Positions 55,297-64,000 of a stretch of DNA of 64,000 nucleotides are shown one piece after another. Every line of letters begins with the position of its first letter. Positions within the stretch are counted from its first letter, which is position 1. This DNA is from Durusdinium trenchii (taxonomy: Eukaryota > Sar > Dinophyceae > Suessiales > Symbiodiniaceae), in the NCBI GenBank assembly GCA_963970005.1, contig CAXAMN010021773.1, positions 699,193 to 763,192 on the forward strand, written 5' to 3'. Below the pieces are notes generated by a model, which did not search any database, was not told where the DNA came from, and saw only the letters and a list, made by a program, of their open reading frames with translations. The translations under genes and the position numbers were made by a program.

Positions 55297-57065
55297 TTAG
55301 AACCTGATGCTGGACCGGACCGTGCTTTGCTCCTTTGGTGGCTCCAGGTGCTTTGCCCGGATCTTGCGCACAAAGGCTTGGTACTTCGCCTGGAAAATGA
55401 GGCGAGGCGAGGCATCTACTCGACGCGGGACCGCGTGCATCCATGCGGTCCATGTGTCTCTTTCTTTTGGGGTAGGCTCTACATGGCTCTACTATACTTT
55501 TGGGGATCCACCAAACAAAATAACAATAAGTGGCACACCCCAACATGTCGAACAGCAACTCTGCCCTGGGTGCTGTCGGACAGCAACGGCCTGTGATTCT
55601 TTGTGTTTGAGACGTTGTTACCCCAGCTGACTCAGCATCGTGTTCACAATGGTAAAGAAACATGGAGCTTTGTAGATGTGCATCCAAAACTTGGCCTGCA
55701 CGAGTGGTTTAGCTCCCGAAACGCCCTTTCATTATTCTAGTCCGCATCCAAATGGGATCCCGTGTTGAAAACAACACCTACGGCCGAAACCAACCACAGG
55801 GGCATGCGATGGACACACCGCACAATTTAAAAGGACCTGGACAGCGAACTTCTGATTTGTCACCCCACTTTGGCATCTCTGACCACCTATATCACCTATG
55901 GCCATCCGTGGCCATCTATCTCCCCCAAACGCGGCGCTTCTCCGTGCTTTTCGACAGAAAATGACCCTTCTATAGGACCCTTTTGGCAAAGGGTTCCCTA
56001 CTCGCTTGGTGGAGACCAAACAATAACACCACTTTGGAAGGGCCGCCTCACCTCCAAGCCCCGTTGATGTTTCCAGCGCGCCAGAACCCCAAACGCCACG
56101 CCACGCACGCGGGCCTCTGGGGAGTCCAAATGCAGCGGCAGTCCGCTCCCCCGACCAGGTACCGTGGTGGTACCCACGGTCCCCGCCACGGTGGTGCCCA
56201 GGTATCCCTCGCTGCTGGCGCGCGCGGGGCTCGCCTGGGAAAGCGGCATGGAGATGGCCGGGGGAAAAAGGAACGGATTCTTTTGGGGGGGCAATGGAAT
56301 TATAGAGCTAACATCTAAGAGTGACTTTTTTGTTGACTGTTATTGATTGTTCTGTTCCGAACCTAGGAGTATGCCAAATGCAGGTTCCTCTGGCAGTGCA
56401 AGCAGAGTGCTCCCAAGACTGATTCCTCAAACCAAAGCGCTCCCTCCCCTACGCCCAGCCGGGGGTCTCTATGGTCGCCCAAGCCACTGAGAAGTCGTAA
56501 CCTCCTGAGTCAGCATGACTTACCTGGCCGAAGGGGCTGAGGGGCTGATAGTGGGGGCGATCCGTAAATGCATTTCGACCTGGGTGATAGAATCCAACTA
56601 TGCAAAGACATGCAAAGACTAATTATAGAGTTGGTATTCGACTCAAACACCACTCCCAACTGAGGACTTAGTCTGGTAGGTTTGACAGAAAGATCCTGGT
56701 GCAGTAGCAGTATTGAACATAAGGCACCCAACATCAGGACGTCCAGATTCCCAAGACATGTCCACTTCTGTTCATACAAGTCCGTCCTTGCAGGATCCGG
56801 GCCGGGCGGGCTCTGAGGGGAAGACGAAGTCTGAAGACCAATCTAAAACCCCTTAGGCTTCCTGGCCCACATCCTGGCCCACCATTGATTGAACGGTCGA
56901 CCTACCGAACATCCATGGTTTTACTGTTTGACTCATGGCTTCCACACGACACCACCCGGTTCTTTCCCCGGTCGAACGGAAGGCGACCGTGGCCAGGCCC
57001 CCGGGTGCGACGAACGGACGGCCTTGCGGAAGTCCAAGGGCGGCAACGACGGCCTCTTGGGGCGC
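55297..57065 (-). CDS. Hypothetical protein, C-terminal three exons
   Basis: Minus-strand exons 57065-56946, 56234-56052 and 55389-55297, all phase 0, ending at TAA. Acceptors are GACCCAG, TTTCCCAG and TTTTCCAG; donors are GTGGAA and a canonical GAG|GTGAGG. The protein reads APQEAVVAALGLPQGRPFVA ... SSEGYLGTTVAGTVGTTTVP ... LPLHLDSPEARVRGVAFGVL, then AKYQAFVRKIRAKHLEPPKE and a basic end. The middle part is Gly/Thr/Val-rich and the end is a basic helix. I do not recognise the family. Upstream exons may include 58339 to about 58274. Confidence 0.65.
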
Positions 57066-58273
57066 CTGGGTCGAACATCGAGCCCCAAGCCACCAAGCCA
57101 CATGGGTCCGGAAAGAATTAGATGTCAGAGGCAAACGGAGGGGTAGTGCACAGAAAGGGTTTTGCAAAAGCCTATTCTAAAATCGTGGAAGGTGCGGGAC
57201 ATTCGTAGAACCCAAGGCTATTCGTGGACAGTTCGTGGAATGGTGAGCCAGTAGGAGAACTGACTGCAACGAAATCCCAGAAACCTTCGCAGAACTTCGT
57301 GGAAGGTATTTTTGATGCACTAACTTCGTATAAGCGATTTTTCTGACCCCCTTTCTCCACACACCCTCCATTTAGCCGTCGAGATGGACAATACAAGTGA
57401 TGGTTGTACAAGAGACATAATGGACAATAGATGACAATAGTGACAGTACAAAGTGATTGTTTTGAAATTATATAAACATAATGGATTGGATAATAATAAA
57501 GAGCAAGGGAGGGACGTGCTTCTGTGCGTTCCAAGCGTTCATGCCAATTGCCTTGAAGAAAAGGTGGGTGTAACACCTCCTTGCAAACGTTGTTGCCAAG
57601 CTGGTGCTCGCCGATGTTCATATGTCAAACGTGAGACCCTGGCTGAATCAGCCGAACATTGGCGTGTAGCATTTTTTGGATATGTCCATCCGATGGCCGA
57701 CCAAACAAAGGAACGTCATATGCTTGATCCGATGGTGGCCCTGATCCGATGGCAGCCTCTGGCGAGCGATCGTCCAACAATTCTGCTTGGGATCTCCTGG
57801 GCATAAACTCAAGGTCGCCTTTTGTAGCTGCCTCACTACTCAACTAGATTCAAACAATTTCAAACAGTAGATCAATGGCTGTAGAACTCCGACAGTCCCT
57901 GAAGTTGTATCAGTTGTGTCGATACTTCATCAGCTCATCCGAGACCATAAAGAAAGGGGCCAAGTCAAACATGTCCGATTGCTATGCGTGTCCAATTTCT
58001 GGAAACACATCCACTGGATGGTGCTTGAAACATGTGGAAACCCTCCCCAACATACCGTATTTTGCAGTCATTCCCAGAAATAGCTGGATTTTTGTTGTCA
58101 AAGAAAACATCCACCCGCCTTCCACTCACTCTTTCCACCCAGCTCCACATGATGTGGAGGATCAGCTCCCAATGGCAGCCCATCTCTCTCCACATCAGCC
58201 AAAGAACACATCCACCCGCCCCCCACCCAGCTCCACATCATCCACACCAGCTCCACATCAGCCCAGGGCACAG
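57066..58273. other. Stretch open on both strands
   Basis: At 57625-57843 the minus strand (KGDLEFMPRRSQAELLDDRS) and at 57453-57806 the plus strand (KRCCQAGARRCSYVKRETLA) are both long and protein-like over shared bases. No splice evidence separates them. Confidence 0.3.
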
Positions 58274-58339
58274 GTGCTCAAAGGCTTTGGCGAAGGCCGC
58301 CGGGCTCATCGCCTTGGAGCGCCCGAAGATCTGCGACTC
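58274..58339 (-). CDS. Isolated exon, unknown protein
   Basis: GGTCCAG acceptor, then ESQIFGRSKAMSPAAFAKAF and EHLCPG; the donor is uncertain (GT at CAC CT|GTGCCC or GC a few bases later). Third-position G/C is strong. It may belong to the gene ending at 55297. The overlapping 262-codon plus frame (57875-58663) is low-complexity Pro/Ser/His and is not favoured. Confidence 0.45.
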
Positions 58340-60358
58340 CTGGACCGACGCCGGGTGCACCGTTGGCCGTTGAGACCGTGTATCGTCTTTTTGGACGGAA
58401 AAGGATCGAAGTACGAAAAAGGAACACCAAAAGTCAACCAAATTGGGAAGCTCATGAAGCTCAAAGTACAGTACCAGTACCAGTACCGGACGGTCGCCAT
58501 ATTGACTGCCTGCACACGGTATATTCATGCTTATTTTGGGTTCATCCCTGCACTCCTGGTCCATCATCCGCCGCACGCGTGTCACCCAAGCACCTTCCTG
58601 CGAGGGGTGCGGACAGTCAAACCCACTGTCCCACAGCCGAAAGCGCAACAGTCAAAGAACTGAATTCAACATGACCATCAAGGTGAGCTGACTCCGAGCT
58701 GTCTCAAATCCCTGTCTTCTGGTGAGCTGACCCCGAGAAAATGCCACAACCCCCGCCCCTCCCCAAAAAGCACATCTTCTGGAATGGAATCGGTCTATTG
58801 CAAACCACCGGCACATTTGAATTGCCTAAATGGAACCCTAAAATTACGGACGGATTCCAAGCCCTCCCAAACCGTGATCCACTTCGTCTCAGCAGCGGAA
58901 GAAAAAACCACTCGCGTGCGTCCAATGCAAGGGTCGTCGGCGGACCGGCTCCGCGTTAACAGGTGGACAGGTCACAGAACGCCTCCTCAGTTCTTGGATT
59001 ATTTGCGGACCTACTAGGGGCTCCTGGCATCGCTACGAACGGAGCAAGGTCGCCCCCCTGGCCTGGTCTTTCTCGCTCAGCAGTTCTTGTGGCGGATCTG
59101 GCAAGGGAACGGGGGGGGCGAAACGGGCGGATGACGTCATGTCGAGATTCGGTTTGAGCGGGGGCGGAAACCAAACGGGGCATGATACGCACATGCCGGT
59201 GTCATTCATGTGCGCAAAGGTTCGCATGGATATCACAAATAATGTGGATTGATCTGTCAGGCCTTGAGTCTTGGGTAATTACATCAATTTGTGTTTGTGG
59301 GTGATTGCAACTGCGGTTGAGCCAAGTGAAGGGCAAGATGTTATCATCTCAGAATCTCATATCACCTTGTTGGACAGGTTTGCCATTGTTCTACTCACCA
59401 CTTCCCCCTTACCAACTGCCAACAAACTTTGAGGCATGCCCAGTACACACCACGTCTAGGATTTGATCCAAGTCTCTGTCCAAATGAACAGAGTCCTCTA
59501 TGAGGGATGTCAACTTGTCAACTATCCATGGTGTGGTGGGGGAGGTAGATCAACTCACAGCCAAAGATCAACACGGCTCCAACTATAGATTCACATAGAT
59601 TCACTGCTCAATCTTTTCAGCCAATCGGTATATCCCATGATCCCAGGGCCGTGGATGATGACGAGGTTTCAGGCCGACATCTCACAACATTGTGACACTC
59701 TTTTACCGTTACTATCCGTTACTGGGGCACACCTTATCATTATCATTCAATATCTGCATGTAACAAATCACCACTTGCCCTCCTCCATGGCTTCGACGAA
59801 CTTCGCTCTAAAACATCGCCTGTCTTCTCTGCCGGCTTCGCCTGTCTTACGCACGCAGGGGGGGGGGTCCATGCCGGGCACTGGGCGCATACGCATGCGA
59901 GGCCGGGTGACCTGTCCCTCCGGTTTGAGGTCACTTAGGCCTGTAAAAGGTCATTGGAAGAAGCAATTGGTAAGGGCTTTGCAGGCGCTTTGCAGGCGTC
60001 TTGTGACCTTTCCACCTGCAGTGATGCCTGCCCCATCAAGAGTGGCAAAACCTGCTGGGTTCTCCAAGCTTGGCCAAACTCCAAGCTCAGAAACACTCAC
60101 TTTCTTGCTGAAGGAAATATGGAACAAGTTCTCTTCAGGAACCCAGGCCGGGCATGTTTCTTGGAGCTCAATAAAGGGTTCCACACGACCTGATGATGTT
60201 GGAAAAACAATGGATTTCCTCAAATTGATTGAGCACGAGGCCAATTTCTGGCTATCTAGCCGCAAATCTGTCCTCATGTCCGTGGAAAAATATGTGTTCT
60301 GCGTGTTGTAGTTCTTTCATCCTTTGTTTGATCAGCACGTGTTGTAGTTCCCCCCCAC
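58340..60358. other. Stretch with weak signals on both strands
   Basis: Minus: about 59110-59040 (PPQELLSEKDQARGATLLRS, stop) after a CTTGCCAG acceptor, and about 59810-59775 (AKFVEAMEEGK). Plus: 58963-59157 (SSVLGLFADLLGAPGIATNG) and 60020-60300 (FSKLGQTPSSETLTFLLKEI). All are plausible but mutually conflicting. Confidence 0.3.
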
Positions 60359-60448
60359 GCGTCCGGTTGGGCGCCGGTTGGGCGCCTCCGCGTGGAGTGC
60401 ACTCTCCTCCGTCTGCGCAAAGGTCTCTTGGAGCTCAGGACCGGGAAC
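60359..60448 (-). CDS. Isolated exon, unknown protein
   Basis: 90-nt exon with CCTCGCAG acceptor and GTGGGG donor, phase 0 both ends: VPGPELQETFAQTEESALHA then EAPNRRPTGR. The composition is protein-like. The opposite plus frames are Arg/Pro/His-rich and less convincing. Confidence 0.45.
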
Positions 60449-63400
60449 CTGCGAGGCATCCAACCGGTGGTGGGCTTCTACCGTCTACCGGTCGATCCAC
60501 TGCACCAACCCACCCAGCGGTTGATCGACCCACCCTCATCTAATGACCATACAGGTACCAAGAATTTACAGTAAACCAACCAAACCAAACCATGTTCATC
60601 CATGTTCCAAGTGCTTTCGAAAGTACATCGCATCATCCAGATGTTCATCCCGTTGGCAGGGTTCCAAGTTTTTGGCCTTCGTTTTGGACCCCAAAACGTT
60701 CGTGCCGATGCCGAGACCTGCACCCTTCAAGATGATGGAGACGTGACTGTCCAGTTTAGGCCTGCTCTCTTGCACCAAGTGGAGCTAGACATAGCTAGCT
60801 AGATGGTCTTTGGGGGGACTCTCTGCAGATCCGTACGGATCCTTTCAGCAACCCACTGTAAGAGTCAACATGACTACCATGCATAGATTTTGGAACACCA
60901 ACCCCCCCTAGCAAGCTGGCTGGTCCTGGTCCACGTAACTATAAGTAAAACCCATATTCTGCATCCTGCCAAAACCCGAAAACCGATGTTCTCGTCTTGG
61001 CATTTCCATGCAGTTCTCCACTTACGGGAACTTTCTCTGGCCTATTATGCACTGGTTCTAGGCTTCGCATACGGAATGCAGCCTTTGCAGGATTCGATCC
61101 CGGAAGGCGAGCTGGAAGGCCTTGTGATACCGGGCATGTCAGCTTAGCCCCTTTGAGCTTTTGGGCTCCGAAGCCATCTCCGGATGTCCTCACCTCTGTT
61201 TGTGTGGCAGCCGTGCACTGCTCCGCCGGCTCCGCCCTTGGAAGGCGAGCTTTGCGGGGAAATGATCCCCGGCTGTGGAGGGGTTCTGTTGACACCCAAT
61301 ATCCCTGGGAGTCAAAGACTATAACAAGAATGGTCTTTAGGGGACCTGAAAGGGAACTTCCTTTACTTCAGCCGCTCAAAATATAGTCGAACTGGACTTC
61401 TAGGGATATATTATATAGTCAGTCCATAGACTCCATGGAATATATGTGTTGGACCCCCCCAATCAACCACCCCAACTGATCGGCACTATATGGCAGTTCC
61501 ATGGAGACATGAAGCGTCTGGCACTTTCCTAACTTCGATTCGTTAAGGGAAAAGGATGGTCATTGAGTTGGACAAGGATTCTTGCCCTACTAGCTTCACT
61601 TCTGCTGAAGAAAAAAGTATATGCAGTATGAAAAAACGGTGTACTTTATTAGACAGTCATGAGTCATGTGATATCATGAGTATATTCAAAAAACGCCAAG
61701 TTCAGGTGAATAAAGCTTTTACGGACATCTTCATTTTCTCCTAGCCATGGCTACTCCCAAGATTCCTCTGCTGGTGAGCGAGTCCAACCTTCCAACCTTC
61801 CGCGCCGAGCGGCGGCGCTTCCTCCGTTTGACTCGCGCGGGACAGAGTAGCCACCGGAGCAGAGTGCGAGAAGGTGGCCTCCTCCTGGTCTGGTACCCTC
61901 CTCCTGGTCTGGTACCCTCCTCCTGGTCTGGTACCGGCACTTGTCCACACGTTGTCAAGCCGAGAACTTGTGACGTGTGAAACGAAGGGGACACGTGGCT
62001 TCGATCCAACCGAGTTGGTGGCACCGGGGAAGCAAGGTGAAGGTGGATGTATGATCAAAGTCCAAGCAGGATTGGATCAGCCAAACACCTGGAAGGCACA
62101 TGAAGTCTTCAAGTTGATCAAACCGTGCCAGCCATGAGGTGGTCCTGTGCTTGGACTGAACTCAGATTGAACTTACTACCCCAGTAGTGTGAAATAGCGA
62201 CTTGGGCACATGTTTTCGCCACACGTTGGCCTTCTCCGGCCTTCGTTCGCCCCACCCAACTCCCTGAAATAAACACCACTCCGGCCCACCCTCCAAGGCA
62301 CCCCTTTTCGAACGCCGTCCCTCAGGGATGGCGAACATTCCACATGGCGAACATCTTTGGATCGCCCAAAAAACGACGCGTTTGGGCCCGCAGAGTGGGT
62401 GCTTCTGGCTGAAAAAATGGGTTTGGACGGCCTAGATGCCGCATAGATGCCGACCAAACGGCCTCCAAACGGTTCTCTTGGTGCAAATTGGCGGTGACTT
62501 CCAGTGAGGCAACATGACTATTTGGAGGACCACTTGTAGGACCGCCCATGGTTCACTCATCCACTCCCAGTTGGGCTAGCGGCTACCTCACCCGGCCAGG
62601 CTCATTAACTCAGGCGCATCCCAGTTCGTGGGAGCTGCCGATCTTCGGGCTAATCTGCGGCAATCCCATCGTCTGGGGATCCATGTCCCCGCTTCGTTGC
62701 CCAGGCACGAGGCCGGAATGAGTGACCGGCACGAGACACGTCCACGAGGAGAAAGAAGGTGGGTCAATTCATTTGGTATCCCAACCAATTGCCCCAGTCC
62801 GCGATTTGTGACTATTAATGTGGACATGGACACCTCCACTGAATCACAGCAAATACTTCGCTCAGCGTGGCCGCTCCTCTGCCCGGTCTCGCGCGGCCGT
62901 TCGGACTCCAGCCGGCTGGTGAATTGCAGGCTATCTCCAGGACTCCTGAGGAAATCCTGGACGTCTCCCTGGAATCCGCCCATAGACATTGCTCAGCTCG
63001 GGCTCGTAGGAGGCCGGGCCGGGACCACCACGGCGCAGCCCGGTCCAACGAGGGGAATACGGGTTCGTCCTTGGACGTTGAGGTAGGGGTCGGGAGGGGA
63101 CTCGGCAGCTGGGGGGGGGTGGACTCAAGAGATGGAACCCAGGTTGGATCACAGGTTGGAGCATGAAACCTTCTGAACCCAAGACACTTCATCTTGAGAA
63201 GCTTGAAGATTGGTCAATACTTACCTTTCCACCCTTTCCTTGGACTTTCCCAGCCCTTTCTCCACCCTGGCCCACCACCAGCAGCCGCATCCAGCTGCAT
63301 CCACGATCTTCACCAAGCGTCTGGCGCCGATGCCCAGCCGTCCACCAAGGCCCGCCCAAGGTACTGGGCAATTCTCCTGCACTGTTGGGAAAGGTTCGGG

Positions 63401-63794
63401 GGTAGAAGATTGCCTCATCCATTCATCCAACTAACATCAACTAATCATGGTGGATCAAGGGTGCTAGCATGTGGTTCAGGGGTGGAAGCTTCAGCAAGGC
63501 GCTCTCCGCCTTCAAAGGGCCTAGACCAGGTCTACGCCCCTACTTTTTTGGCTGTGCGGCCGTGCTGGGGTTTCCCACGTGGCAGGTCCCGGAGCTGCAA
63601 CGAGTTTGGTCTTCTGAGAGTTTCGATGCTGCAAATCGGCACCACTTTAAGGCAATTCACAATTCTCTCTTGATCAAAGGGCAGCAGTTGACGTTCCTTT
63701 CAGCGATGTGTCTTGGAATCTTTTTTCTGGGCCACAAGCCTGCCGTCGACATACAGCTCGCAAACTGTTCATGGGGCTTTGCACTTGAAGTTTC
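60449..63794. other. Stretch without decidable gene
   Basis: Several 70-150 codon frames are open on both strands (60596-60802, 60939-61386, 62588-63190) and look protein-like on both, so strand cannot be chosen. A family A fragment lies at about 61485-61530 and a 19-bp x3 tandem repeat at 61879-61935. Just before the signal-peptide exon, 63560-63670 plus (QVPELQRVWSSESFDAANRH) may be coding. Confidence 0.3.
61879..61935. repeat. 19-bp tandem repeat, three copies
   Basis: CCTCCTCCTGGTCTGGTAC repeated three times with no change seen. Confidence 0.9.
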
Positions 63795-63961
63795 ATGAAG
63801 TTTCTGCGTGTTGCTGTCTTACTTCTAGCGCAATTTGTGGGTCCAGCGCACTGCAAGGCTTGTCAGTCCGGGCCACAAAGGCCCCTAGGGGAGGAACGAA
63901 CAGCTCGGCCAGATCTGAGGAACGCGCAGTTGGGTTTTGAGGCATCACGGAGTCTCCAAGG
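63795..63961 (+). CDS. First exon of a secreted or targeted protein
   Basis: ATG at 63795, then MKFLRVAVLLLAQFVGPAHC: short basic n-region, ten-residue hydrophobic core and a small-residue cleavage site (AHC|KA). It is followed by a polar, Arg-rich part (GPQRPLGEERTARPDLRNAQ) up to a GTTGTT donor at about 63962. The gene continues outside the window. In dinoflagellates such a leader can mean secretion or the first part of a plastid-targeting signal; the polar part is too short to decide. It is the only clear gene start on the plus strand, so transcription direction probably switches between about 60.4 and 63.8 kb. Confidence 0.6.
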
Positions 63962-64000
63962 TTGTTCATGTTATATATAGTGCTCACGAGTTTCGTTTTT

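Noticed and set aside
57875-58663. 262-codon plus-strand ORF
   Set aside because: Low-complexity Pro/Ser/His middle, no motif, and the region antisense to it at 58274-58339 has better splice and codon support.
59637-60311. 224-codon plus-strand ORF
   Set aside because: Its first half is not protein-like and the minus strand is open over the second half; kept only as ambiguous.
61075-61110. tRNA B-box-like GATTCGATCCCGGAAGG
   Set aside because: No matching A-box, acceptor stem or anticodon arm could be folded around it.
61885-61935. Pro/Gly repeat peptide encoded by the 19-bp tandem repeat
   Set aside because: A 19-bp unit shifts frame each copy, so no constant peptide repeat results; treated as a DNA repeat only.

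Overview
The window looks like nuclear DNA of a dinoflagellate, most likely a Symbiodiniaceae-type alga. Coding sequence occurs as many short exons (about 40-240 nt) in long non-coding stretches. Nearly every exon starts after AG, usually AG|G. Many exons end at GC donors and a few at GA donors as well as GT, a combination known from Symbiodinium-type genomes. I see no bacterial operons, ribosome binding sites, CRISPR arrays, rRNA or convincing tRNA. Exons were joined by eye, using acceptor/donor pairs, phase agreement and family motifs. Gene ends are therefore often incomplete.

Layout. From 2.7 to about 60 kb, almost all recognisable genes lie on the minus strand (a unidirectional array). 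In order of increasing coordinate they are: voltage-gated cation channel, S1-S4 part (2686-6498); FkbM-like methyltransferase (12513-15014); glycosyltransferase-like protein with DNxSTY, DPD and APIDTT motifs (15931-19687, possible 5' exon to 20024); coiled-coil/RS-rich protein (22119-26580, possible first exon 27073-27190); multi-pass membrane protein (27730-30209); unknown protein (31191-32616); ORF broken by one stop codon (33563-33781); NADAR-domain protein (34807-37155, possible upstream exon to 37833); OTU deubiquitinase C-terminal part with a C2H2 finger (39494-43617); ubiquitin-like plus ankyrin-repeat protein with a frameshifted 3' end (44402-46318); several isolated exons; and a protein 3' end (55297-57065). 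Plus-strand coding candidates are few: 52124-52209, 54560-54730, and a clear signal-peptide start exon at 63795-63961.

The stretches between are rich in small inverted-repeat elements. At least six repeat families recur across the window. The most striking is a composite at 49962-50928: two 221-bp copies differing at one base flank a separate hairpin with roughly 100-bp arms.

How genes may work together: the neighbouring same-strand glycosyltransferase and FkbM-type methyltransferase could act in glycan building and sugar O-methylation. The OTU and ubiquitin-like/ankyrin genes both touch ubiquitin biology. These links are inference from adjacency, which is weak evidence in this kind of genome.
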